Counted from the first letter of the stretch, positions 1-7,998 are shown. The stretch: 41,651 nucleotides of DNA from Bacilli bacterium (GCA_024683495.1 JAIKYF010000021.1:1-41651), one strand, 5' to 3'. Numbers and translations are program-made. The notes: generated from the letters alone by a model not told the origin.

Positions 1-36
1 TCGTAAAACAAATCCTTTCTCAACAGGAGGAAGAAC

Positions 37-876
37 ATGAGAAGGCTAAGAAAATATAAGCCGTTTGTTCGTGCCTCAGCCATTGATATGATGGCGTATC
101 GTTTTAATATTTTGACATGGGCGATAGTTACTGTTGCGGAAGTTGCTTGTCTAGTTTTCTTATGGCTCGCTGTTTATCAAAGCAGTGAGGGTGGGATTAA
201 TGCTTCTATTAATGGATTTACATATAAGGAAATGATTTCCTATGTTGTCTTAACAACGATATTTGGATTCGTCACTTTTAACGACGATACTATGTGGTAT
301 ATCAATCGAGACATTAGACAAGGAACAATAGGTAATTTCTTAATCAAGCCCATTTCATATCGAGGTAAGTTCATCGCATCAAACATTGGGGCGTTTTCAA
401 TGATGTCGCTTGTGTTTGGTATCCCTCTATATGCAGCTGGTTTAGGAACACTCATCGGAATTGGGTTTTTACCTGTACCATCTGTTTGGGATTTCATTGC
501 CCATTTCGGTTTATTCTTGATCGCTAGTGTTCTCGCTTGTTTATTAAATGGGGCTATTTCTTATTTATTTGGGATATTGTGTTTCTATACCACCGCGGCG
601 TGGGGACTTAATTCATTGAAGACAACAGTGATTTCGTTCTTGTCTGGTACGTTATTGCCTATCGCTTTCTTTCCAAATGTCTTCCGTGAAATTGTCTCTT
701 ATATGCCCTTTGCAGGCATGAGTCAAAACCCAATATTAATATTGATGATGAAATATAGTTATTTGGAATGTGCTAAAGTGCTTCTAATATCTTTCGTTTG
801 GCTAGTTTTATTGGAACTACTTGGCAAACTACTTTTCAATCACGCGATAAAACTCGTCACGGTGCAGGGAGGATAA
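37..876 (+). CDS. ABC-2 type transporter permease subunit (COG4587-like)
   Basis: 279-aa ORF with multiple hydrophobic segments, SD aggagga upstream; directly followed by a second permease of similar type. Confidence 0.8.
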   Translation: MRRLRKYKPFVRASAIDMMAYRFNILTWAIVTVAEVACLVFLWLAVYQSSEGGINASINGFTYKEMISYVVLTTIFGFVTFNDDTMWYINRDIRQGTIGNFLIKPISYRGKFIASNIGAFSMMSLVFGIPLYAAGLGTLIGIGFLPVPSVWDFIAHFGLFLIASVLACLLNGAISYLFGILCFYTTAAWGLNSLKTTVISFLSGTLLPIAFFPNVFREIVSYMPFAGMSQNPILILMMKYSYLECAKVLLISFVWLVLLELLGKLLFNHAIKLVTVQGG

Positions 877-877
877 T

Positions 878-1669
878 ATGAGATATATCAAACTTTATTT
901 CACCTGTATCAAACGTAGCGTGATGTCCAGACTGGAATACAAAAGGGACTCGATTATTTCTATTCTTTCCTTCTTGATTTCTAACGCTTGTTCGCTTTGT
1001 TCTATCTACTTTATTTTGCAAGCAATTCCTTCATTAAAAGGCTATACCACTGCAGAAGTCGGCTTTTTTTACGGATTTTCAATGCTTCCTATAGCAATAG
1101 ACCATTTGTTCAGCGATGAATTTTGGTTAGTAGCTTACCGCCGCGTTCAACTAGGAGATATGGACCGTCACTTCTTACGTCCTGTTCCAGTTATTTTCCA
1201 AATGTTTGCGGAAACATTCCAACCAGATGGATTTGGTGAGGTTATTGTTGGCATCACAATGATTGTCATCTGTGGATTGAATTTACAGGTAGCAGTTTCC
1301 TTTGGTGCAATACTCGTTTTAAGTATTGGTGCGATCTTTGGCGCAATAATTATCACTTCATTTAAAATCGCTATTTCATCTTTAGCGTTTATCTTCAAAC
1401 GCAGTGGACCACTACTTCAAATCATTTATAACTTCACTATATATGCAAAATATCCGATTGCTATTTACCCGTATGCAATCCGCTTTATTTTGATTTTTAT
1501 CTTACCGTTTGGATTATTTATTTCCTTACCAGTTGATACATTGCTTTATGGAACTTATAACCCATACTTATTAAGTTTGATCATTGTTGGTGCATCGATC
1601 GCATTCTTTACGCTTGCTACATTTATATGGACATTATGCGCGAGACGATACGAATCAACAGGATCTTAA
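878..1669 (+). CDS. ABC-2 type transporter permease subunit (COG3694-like)
   Basis: 263-aa multi-TM ORF one base after the preceding permease; the cognate ATPase is probably left of the window. Confidence 0.8.
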   Translation: MRYIKLYFTCIKRSVMSRLEYKRDSIISILSFLISNACSLCSIYFILQAIPSLKGYTTAEVGFFYGFSMLPIAIDHLFSDEFWLVAYRRVQLGDMDRHFLRPVPVIFQMFAETFQPDGFGEVIVGITMIVICGLNLQVAVSFGAILVLSIGAIFGAIIITSFKIAISSLAFIFKRSGPLLQIIYNFTIYAKYPIAIYPYAIRFILIFILPFGLFISLPVDTLLYGTYNPYLLSLIIVGASIAFFTLATFIWTLCARRYESTGS

Positions 1670-1677
1670 TTGATATT

Positions 1678-1701
1678 AAAAAAGTCGCCCGGATGGACGA
1701 G
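1678..1701 (-). terminator. Rho-independent terminator, minus strand (A1)
   Basis: minus-strand RNA CUCGUCC-AUCC-GGGCGAC-UUUUUU. Confidence 0.6.
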
Positions 1702-1793
1702 TTAATTTACATTGATCTTAGCCTTAATTCAGGCCTTGTCATATGTGTCGACTAATTGTCGTGCTAGGAGAGTGCCTTTTGTCTCATTGAAGA
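1702..1793. repeat. 92-bp direct repeat, copy 1 (identical copy at 3285-3376)
   Basis: ttaatttacattgatcttagcc...gtctcattgaaga identical at both sites by direct reading. Confidence 0.95.
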
Positions 1794-1952
1794 GAATGGG
1801 TTTCGTCCTGCGACAAGATGTGCCAAGACGACGCCAATTCTCCGAAGAAGAACAAACTCCGCTCTCTCCGACAAAGCTCACATTCGACCCGTGGGACACG
1901 GTTTCGACGACGTCTATATTTCGCTCACTTCATCACATATCGTGAGACGTGA

Positions 1953-2121
1953 ACTGACCGGGGGCTAGCCAGAACGCGTTATATCCAGATATATAAAGTA
2001 GCTTCGACGTCGATGGTTTCTGATAGTTCCAGGACGAGGGACGGACGAGCATGAAAAAAACCGCCCACGAGGGACGGTCTAATTCGCTTTTGCTTCGTGC
2101 GTCGGGGAGAACGATCTTCGT
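1953..2121. repeat. 169-bp repeat block R, copy 1 (near-identical to 4973-5139)
   Basis: actgaccggggg ctagccagaacgcgttatat...gaacgatcttcgt; differs from the second copy by about 2 substitutions and 2 single-base indels. Confidence 0.95.
2054..2078 (-). terminator. Rho-independent terminator, minus strand (A2)
   Basis: minus-strand RNA ACCGUCC-CUCGU-GGGCGGU-UUUUUU. Confidence 0.7.
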
Positions 2122-2319
2122 ATGAATGAGGAGAATTGCTCTCGTCCTGACACATTTGCTGTAATCATCCAAACCCAGTTTTCCTGATTCGTCCAAATTT
2201 CGCTTTCCCCGAAAAGAGCCTCCGCCAGTTGTCTAATTTTGCCACGACTACTTCGACGATATGCAAAAAACACTTGATATAGTTCTACATGCTATAATAA
2301 TGGTTATAGGAGCATCTAT

Positions 2320-3243
2320 ATGAAGACATATTGTGGAGACTGCAAAAAAGCATTAGATCAAGGCGATCGTTTTTGCCGTTATTGTGGATCTAGCAGGATC
2401 ATAATTGAAAAGGACGAGGAAGCACCTTCTTTTGAAATTAACGGAGATACCTTAGAAACGTACAATAGTGGCTATAGCCATGCATTCAAGGATATACGCT
2501 TATATTTATTTCATTGCCTTGACCATACTTTAGAAAAAAGTGAATTTTTTGATACCATGAAAAAGATAGAAAGGGATGACCTTTCTTCATGGAAACGAGA
2601 GTTATCGGACACTTGGAAACAAATGACTGCATTAGTTATCCCACAATCGGTTAAACGGATTGATATTGAGAGAAAATTTAGCGATTTTTCTATTTTCTAT
2701 AGTATCTCAATCCATCCTGATGTCCATTTTTTTAATTTCTGGCCCTCTCATCAGACTTATATCGGATACATTAATATCCCTCCTAAAACAGAAATAAAGA
2801 AAGTCGGCCAAATCATCGCATACGAATTAAAAATAGATGAGGGGCGTACAGTGTATGATATTGGTAACTACTATGATACTTTGGTTAACAGAATTGTGCT
2901 TCCTAAAACACTTAAACAATTGTTATGCAAAGAACCTCATTATATGCAAATTAATAGTACTTGTGAGATAAACATACCAAGTAGCGTTGATTATATTGAT
3001 ATTGAAATGTTTTCGTGTTGGAGCATTGGAAAAGTGTTCTATGATGGAACGAAGTATAAATTTAAAAGTATATTACATTTTACTGAATTACCGTTTAATT
3101 CGTTTGATTTGCAAGAATTTACTCCAAATGTCGTAATACATTGCACTGATGGTGATTTAAGATTAAGGATTATTAGAAAAGAAGATAAAATGAAAAAAAT
3201 TGAACCACTTAATAAAAGCAATAGTATTGTCGAATTTTATTAA
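2320..3243 (+). CDS. Zinc-ribbon protein with possible BspA-type (LRR_5-like) repeats
   Basis: N-terminal CGDC-x(11)-CRYCG zinc ribbon; C-terminal IPQSVKRI / IVLPKTLKQL / INIPSSVDYI repeats; SD ggag before ATG. Confidence 0.65.
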   Translation: MKTYCGDCKKALDQGDRFCRYCGSSRIIIEKDEEAPSFEINGDTLETYNSGYSHAFKDIRLYLFHCLDHTLEKSEFFDTMKKIERDDLSSWKRELSDTWKQMTALVIPQSVKRIDIERKFSDFSIFYSISIHPDVHFFNFWPSHQTYIGYINIPPKTEIKKVGQIIAYELKIDEGRTVYDIGNYYDTLVNRIVLPKTLKQLLCKEPHYMQINSTCEINIPSSVDYIDIEMFSCWSIGKVFYDGTKYKFKSILHFTELPFNSFDLQEFTPNVVIHCTDGDLRLRIIRKEDKMKKIEPLNKSNSIVEFY

Positions 3244-3259
3244 GTTAGTATCTTGCGGT

Positions 3260-3284
3260 AAAAAAGCCGCCCATTATGGACGAC
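3260..3284 (-). terminator. Rho-independent terminator, minus strand (B1)
   Basis: minus-strand RNA GUCGUCC-AUAAU-GGGCGGC-UUUUUU. Confidence 0.65.
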
Positions 3285-3376
3285 TTAATTTACATTGATC
3301 TTAGCCTTAATTCAGGCCTTGTCATATGTGTCGACTAATTGTCGTGCTAGGAGAGTGCCTTTTGTCTCATTGAAGA
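3285..3376. repeat. 92-bp direct repeat, copy 2 (identical to 1702-1793)
   Basis: exact match by reading; continues into a right-TIR-like end ...attgctctcgtcctgacac at 3397. Confidence 0.95.
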
Positions 3377-3528
3377 TAATTGCTCTCGTCCTGACACAAC
3401 AGAGTTATCTCACGATAGGCTCACATATCCCGCTTGGGGCAAGGATTCGCATCCTCCCTCCGAAGCCGTTCCATCCCCTGCCGCCACGTCATCGGCGCCG
3501 GGTCCGAGGAAATCCTTTGTATAAATAC

Positions 3529-3552
3529 AAAAGACGCCTCTTTCGAGACGCC
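3529..3552 (-). terminator. Rho-independent terminator, minus strand (B2)
   Basis: minus-strand RNA GGCGUCUC-GAAA-GAGGCGUC-UUUU. Confidence 0.65.
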
Positions 3553-3588
3553 TGATGTGTTTGCGTTTGCCGTTGCGCCCAGGTTACT

Positions 3589-3721
3589 GTGCCAAGACGA
3601 CGCACATTCTCTCCGAAAGGACGAACTTCGCTCTCTCCGTCGAAGCCCATATTCGACCCGTGGGGTGCGATTCGGAGGACGCCTAACATTTGCCAGCCAA
3701 AACTACGATCGTGCGACGTGG
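3589..3721. repeat. 133-bp repeat block Q, copy 1 (near-identical to 4840-4972; diverged relative at about 1820-1952)
   Basis: gtgccaagacgacgcacattctctccgaaagg...gtgcgacgtgg; about 5 mismatches to the copy at 4840. Confidence 0.92.
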
Positions 3722-3828
3722 GCCAGATTGTTTAACTCTTCTAAATAAATACATACAATTTTAATGTCATTTTTATCTGGACATAAAATTAACTCTCGAA
3801 TTTAGATAGAAAACAAGCCCGAATTCTT

Positions 3829-4629
3829 TTATCTGGATGTGGTTCGAATTCTATTTAATAATTCGCTGTACTTGCTAATTGCATTGTTTGCTATTTCGAT
3901 AACACGAAATAATTCATTAACCAAATCAGGTTCAAAAACAAATTCAATAAATCTTTCTTTAGGTTGTGTATTTTCCACTCTAGCACATAAATCAACAAAC
4001 AATTTATCAATCGTTTCTATGTCTTTTTTTAGTAACGGTACAGCTTCAACAGCAAGATGTCTTAAAGGATAGCAACTTCCATAGTTAGCAATACCACGTA
4101 ACTCGTCAAGATAATATTTTAATTTATCTTTAACCTTACGGTTTTTTTGTCGCAAAATTTGGGGGTCATCAAAACAAAAGAAATGATCCCATAAATAGAA
4201 ATTATAAAATTTGTTTTCGAAAAGATGATAGTAATGCTCTAATCTATGCTCGCACTCTTGTTTAATTTTATAAAGATTTTCTTTATTGTCTAATAGTTTT
4301 TTGATGTACTCACACTCGCGTTCAACTTCATCGATAATTCTTTTAACACCATACTCACCTTCAAAACGACGATATTTAGAAATTAGTAAATTCACTTTTT
4401 CGACAAGCTCTTTTTTTGCTGAATAATAGTCTGATGCAGAATAAGTTCTTTCGTAAAGCTCTTTTTGACGTTCCAATTCTTCTTGCTCTTTTAATTTTTG
4501 ACGTTTCAATTCTTCTTGCTCTTTTAAATATATAGGGTTATCTACTAAAGGAGTGCCACAAAAAGAACAATATAAATGATCTATATCATACTCTTTTTGA
4601 CATTTTGGACACATCTTAGGTTTGCTCAT
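3829..4629 (-). CDS. Zinc-ribbon protein with coiled-coil region
   Basis: N-terminal CPKC-x(11)-CSFCG zinc ribbon followed by an E/K/Q-rich helical segment. Confidence 0.7.
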   Translation of the reverse strand: MSKPKMCPKCQKEYDIDHLYCSFCGTPLVDNPIYLKEQEELKRQKLKEQEELERQKELYERTYSASDYYSAKKELVEKVNLLISKYRRFEGEYGVKRIIDEVERECEYIKKLLDNKENLYKIKQECEHRLEHYYHLFENKFYNFYLWDHFFCFDDPQILRQKNRKVKDKLKYYLDELRGIANYGSCYPLRHLAVEAVPLLKKDIETIDKLFVDLCARVENTQPKERFIEFVFEPDLVNELFRVIEIANNAISKYSELLNRIRTTSR

Positions 4630-4635
4630 AATATC

Positions 4636-4664
4636 ATAATAGTATTAACTATTTTTTTATGCAA
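4636..4664 (-). promoter_or_regulatory. Putative promoter of the 3829-4629 zinc-ribbon gene
   Basis: minus strand TTGCAT-N17-TATTAT; -10 ends 6 nt before the ATG. Confidence 0.5.
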
Positions 4665-4691
4665 TACGCTGACAAAAAGATAACAAAGAAG

Positions 4692-4716
4692 AAAAAAGAC
4701 GCCCATCAAGGACGCC
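4692..4716 (-). terminator. Rho-independent terminator, minus strand (C1)
   Basis: minus-strand RNA GGCGUCC-UUGAU-GGGCGUC-UUUUUU. Confidence 0.7.
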
Positions 4717-4839
4717 TAATTTTACTTCATAGAATATCTGCTAGTTCCTAGCCAACTAGATAATCTTAATTAATGCTCTGTCGAGGGAAGTCGTTTTTGT
4801 CCAACTGAGGGAATCAACGACTGTCCAACAACAATATCT

Positions 4840-4972
4840 GTGCCATGACGACGCCCATTCTCTCCGAAAGGACGAACTTCGCTCTCTCCGTCGAAGCCCA
4901 TATTCGACCCGTGGGACGCGATTCGGAGGACGCCTAGCATTTGCCAGCCAAAACTACGATCGTGCGACGTGG
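4840..4972. repeat. 133-bp repeat block Q, copy 2
   Basis: near-identical to 3589-3721. Confidence 0.92.
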
Positions 4973-5139
4973 ACTGACCGGGGCTAGCCAGAACGCGTTA
5001 TATACAGATATATAAAGTAGCTTCGACGTCGATGGTTTCTGATAGTTCCAGGATGAGGGACGGACGAGCATGAAAAAACCGCCCACGAGGGACGGTCTAA
5101 TTCGCTTTTGCTTCGTGCGTCGGGGAGAACGATCTTCGT
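4973..5139. repeat. 167-bp repeat block R, copy 2
   Basis: near-identical to 1953-2121. Confidence 0.95.
5073..5096 (-). terminator. Rho-independent terminator (C2), probably terminates rpsF-ssb-rpsR
   Basis: minus-strand RNA ACCGUCC-CUCGU-GGGCGGU-UUUUU, about 85 nt after the rpsR stop. Confidence 0.7.
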
Positions 5140-5179
5140 CTCGTTGGAGAGAATTGCTCTCGTCCTGACACACAAGAGT

Positions 5180-5410
5180 TTATCTTTGTCCAGGTTCTGG
5201 GAGAAGAGCCATGAAACGAGCATTTTTGATCGCTCTGGCGAGTTGTCTTTGATACTTCGCAGAGGTTCCAGTGACGGAACGTGGGGTGATCTTCCCATCA
5301 GCATTGATATACTTTTTGAGAAGTTCAACGTCCTTGTAGTCAATATATTTGACTTTGTTCTTAGTGAAGTAGCAGACCTTCTTCCTGGGTCTCATTTTCT
5401 TGAAAGCCAT
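5180..5410 (-). CDS. rpsR: 30S ribosomal protein S18
   Basis: [52 protein letters not shown] is diagnostic of bS18; next to ssb and rpsF. Confidence 0.98.
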   Translation of the reverse strand: MAFKKMRPRKKVCYFTKNKVKYIDYKDVELLKKYINADGKITPRSVTGTSAKYQRQLARAIKNARFMALLPEPGQR

Positions 5411-5425
5411 TGTTGATTATCCTTT

Positions 5426-5896
5426 CTATTCAAAGTCTGGAAGATCGTCGTCGAGAGTATCGATGGTGTCCATATTGGACGAAGATTCAGGCTGAACTTG
5501 GCTGGTGACGCCTGGCGCTGGACGATCGGGGCGGAAATCATTTCCACCTTCATTAGCGCGGGGTGTAGTGTCTTTTGGATCGAGGAAATAGAAATTATCG
5601 ATAATCGTTTCGATTGTGGTCATTTCGATGCCGTCGGTCTGACGGATATATTTTCTCTGACTCAAACGTCCTTCAACAGCGACGCGAGTTCCTTTATGGA
5701 GACTGGCTCTAGCAAGTTCTGCTTTTTGTCCAAACGTAACACACCTCATATACAAAGGCGGGTTCGAAGTGCCGTCGGAATTTTTCTTATAATCATTAAC
5801 CGCAATGGTGAAGTTAGTGATTGTGAGCTCAGGTGAAGGTTTTCTGGTCTCTGGCTCACGGGTAAGATTCCCAATAAGGATTACACGGTTCAACAT
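5426..5896 (-). CDS. ssb: Single-stranded DNA-binding protein
   Basis: MLNRVILIGNLTREPETR OB-fold; between rpsR and rpsF; acidic C-terminus DDDLPDFE. Confidence 0.97.
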   Translation of the reverse strand: MLNRVILIGNLTREPETRKPSPELTITNFTIAVNDYKKNSDGTSNPPLYMRCVTFGQKAELARASLHKGTRVAVEGRLSQRKYIRQTDGIEMTTIETIIDNFYFLDPKDTTPRANEGGNDFRPDRPAPGVTSQVQPESSSNMDTIDTLDDDLPDFE

Positions 5897-5926
5897 AGTT
5901 TAGATCCTCCAATTAATTGTCGTTGC

Positions 5927-6211
5927 TTAGTCTTGATCGACAGTGATCAAGTGACGAAGAACGTTGTTATCAAGTTTCGCTAAACGATCAAATTCGTTGA
6001 GAGCTTCTTCGGCAGTCACTTTGAGAATGACATAGTAGCCTTTGCTCTGCTTTTTGATCGGGTAAGCCAACTCTTTGACGCCCCACTCCTCGGTCTTGGT
6101 GACCTTAGCCTTGTTGTCTTCAAGGATCTTCTGGAGTTTGGCGATTTCATCTTTACGGGCAGCCTCGTCGAGGTTGGCGTTTAAGATGTACATGAGTTCG
6201 TATTTCTTCAT
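5927..6211 (-). CDS. rpsF: 30S ribosomal protein S6
   Basis: MKKYELMYILNANLDE...WGVKELAYPIKKQSKGYYVIL typical of bS6. Confidence 0.97.
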   Translation of the reverse strand: MKKYELMYILNANLDEAARKDEIAKLQKILEDNKAKVTKTEEWGVKELAYPIKKQSKGYYVILKVTAEEALNEFDRLAKLDNNVLRHLITVDQD

Positions 6212-6258
6212 ATACTTACACCTCCTAATTTGGTCTCAGGATCATATCGAATTGCACG

Positions 6259-6304
6259 TATGACCATAAGAGTATGTGCTTCTACCTTCACAGAAGCGGT
6301 CATA
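6259..6304 (-). ncRNA. Putative S6:S18-binding leader (rpsF leader motif)
   Basis: minus-strand RNA UAUGACCGCUUCUGUGAAGGUAGAAGCACAUACUCUUAUGGUCAUA: 7-bp outer stem UAUGACC/GGUCAUA, inner stem GCUUCU/AGAAGC, ACCG in the junction, about 50 nt upstream of rpsF. Confidence 0.55.
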
Positions 6305-6333
6305 ATTATATTATGAAGCTTGAGTATAATCAA
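6305..6333 (-). promoter_or_regulatory. Putative promoter of rpsF-ssb-rpsR
   Basis: minus strand TTGATT-N17-TATAAT. Confidence 0.5.
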
Positions 6334-6455
6334 TGAAGAATCCACTTTTTCATTGTCATCTCCCATCTAAGCCTGGGAGTTCAATGGCTTTATCTGCCCC
6401 CACTATATAAATGGAGGTTTTCCGCAATTTTGTTCAAAAATTCTCAAAATAAATG

Positions 6456-6486
6456 AAAACTGCCCTCGCTTATTGGAGGGCAGTTT
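6456..6486 (-). terminator. Rho-independent terminator of lysS
   Basis: AAACTGCCCTCC...GGGCAGTTTT hairpin just after the lysS stop. Confidence 0.85.
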
Positions 6487-6510
6487 AAGAAAATCACTGG
6501 CAAATCCCGC

Positions 6511-7998
6511 TTATTTTTCGTCTTTCATCGTTGGGAAGAGCAAAACTTCGCGGATGTTATCTTGCTCGGTCAAGAGCATGCAAAGACGGTCAATGCCAAC
6601 GCCAATGCCCCCAGCGGGAGGCATGCCATACATCAAGGCATCGATGAAAGAGAAATCGATATCCGCCGCTTCTTCATCGCCACGATTTCTCGCAGCAAGC
6701 TGGGCTTCGAATCTTTCCTTTTGGTCGAATGGATTGTTGAGCTCGCTATAGGCGTTGCCGAATTCGGTTCCGGCAATGAAGAGCTCAAATCTATCGACGA
6801 ATCTTGGATCATCGGTCTTCTTGGTTAATGGGGAGACCTCAATTGGATAGGTATGGATGAAAGTTGGGTTGACTAAGGTTGGCTCGACGAGTTCATCGAA
6901 GAAAGCCTGCATGATGTAGCCGGTGGAATTCCAAGATTGTTGGAGAGGAACATTATGTTCCTTGGCTAACTTCACCGCTTCTTCAAAAGGGATATCCTGA
7001 GTGAAATCAACGCCACAGACATTCTTGATGGCTTCGGCCATTGAGATGTCGGCGAATGGCTTAGAGACATCGATGGTCTTTCCATTCCATTCGAAGACTT
7101 CCTTCTTTACGACGTTCGCGCAAAGATATCTGAATAACCCTTCGAACCATTCTTTCATCGATTGGAGATCGCCATAAGCCTGATATAACTCAATCGTGGT
7201 GAATTCGGGGTTATGCTTGGCATCGATACCTTCGTTTCTGAAGATGCGGCCGATTTCATAGACTCTATCAATCCCGCCGACCATGCACTTCTTCAAGTTC
7301 AATTCGGTCGCGATACGGAGATAGAAATCCTTATCTAAGGCATTATGATGGGTGATGAAAGGACGAGCCGAGGCTCCGCCGGCGATTGGGGAGAGAATCG
7401 AAGTCTCAACTTCGACGAATCCCATGGAGTCGCAGTAATTACGGACGCCTTTGATGATGGCAGGTCTCATTAAGGCCACTTTTCTTGATTCGTCGTTGAC
7501 GATTAAATCGAGATATCTCTTTCTATAACGGTCTTCGATATCGGTTAAGCCATGGAACTTCTCAGGGAGAGGTTTCAAGCACTTGGTGATATGGGTGAAT
7601 TTGGTGGTGCGGATGGTGAGTTCGCCAGTTCTAGTGTACATCAATGTGCCCTGTAACCCGACGATATCGCCTAAATCGGCTAACTTGAAGACTTCATAGT
7701 CATGCTCACCGACGACGTCTCTACCAAGCCAAGCCTGGATGACGCCATGCTCATCTTTGAGGTTGACGAAAGAGGCCTTACCCATTCTTCTGATGGAGAT
7801 AAGACGTCCCGCCACATCGCAGCTAGAGTCGACTTTCTCTAATTCCTCAGGGGAAAGGGAACCGAACTTCTCGCGGAGATCGACGATACGATCTTTCCAG
7901 TCGTAACGTTTGCCAAAAGGATCGACGCCTAATTCGACGTACTTAGGAAGCTTATTTTGACGTGCTTCTTCTTGGTCATTCAGTTTGACTTCTTCCAT
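6511..7998 (-). CDS. lysS: Lysine--tRNA ligase (class II)
   Basis: class II signatures FRNEGIDAKHNPEFTTIELYQAY and GGIGVGIDRLCMLLTEQDNIREVLLFPTMK. Confidence 0.97.
   Translation of the reverse strand: MEEVKLNDQEEARQNKLPKYVELGVDPFGKRYDWKDRIVDLREKFGSLSPEELEKVDSSCDVAGRLISIRRMGKASFVNLKDEHGVIQAWLGRDVVGEHDYEVFKLADLGDIVGLQGTLMYTRTGELTIRTTKFTHITKCLKPLPEKFHGLTDIEDRYRKRYLDLIVNDESRKVALMRPAIIKGVRNYCDSMGFVEVETSILSPIAGGASARPFITHHNALDKDFYLRIATELNLKKCMVGGIDRVYEIGRIFRNEGIDAKHNPEFTTIELYQAYGDLQSMKEWFEGLFRYLCANVVKKEVFEWNGKTIDVSKPFADISMAEAIKNVCGVDFTQDIPFEEAVKLAKEHNVPLQQSWNSTGYIMQAFFDELVEPTLVNPTFIHTYPIEVSPLTKKTDDPRFVDRFELFIAGTEFGNAYSELNNPFDQKERFEAQLAARNRGDEEAADIDFSFIDALMYGMPPAGGIGVGIDRLCMLLTEQDNIREVLLFPTMKDEK

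Larger units (their letters stand above)
1820..2153. mobile_element. MITE-like non-autonomous inverted-repeat element, copy A (334 bp)
   Basis: Begins gtgccaagacgacgc..., ends ...gctctcgtcctgacac; the ends are imperfect inverted repeats of about 50 bp; same boundaries as copy C (4840-5171). Confidence 0.55.
4840..5171. mobile_element. MITE-like non-autonomous inverted-repeat element, copy C (332 bp)
   Basis: left end GTGCCATGACGACGCCCATTCTCTCCGAAAGGACGAACTTCGCTCTCTCC; reverse complement of right end GTGTCAGGACGAGAGCAATTCTCTCCAACGAGACGAAGATCGTTCTCCCC. Confidence 0.6.

Noticed and set aside
1712-2273. ORFs inside the repeats (1712-1945 +, 1933-2196 -, 2079-2273 -, 3295-3555 +, 3434-3748 +, 3489-3689 -, 4934-5173 -, 4984-5343 -)
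   Set aside because: They run through terminator hairpins and repeat blocks and share sequence only because the DNA repeats; no coding signature or SD support.
1678-5171. Interpretation of the repeat clusters as integron attC sites or a CRISPR array
   Set aside because: No integrase or cas genes in the window, no regular spacer-repeat spacing, and no clear RYYYAAC/GTTRRRY core sites; terminator/MITE-like explanation fits better.
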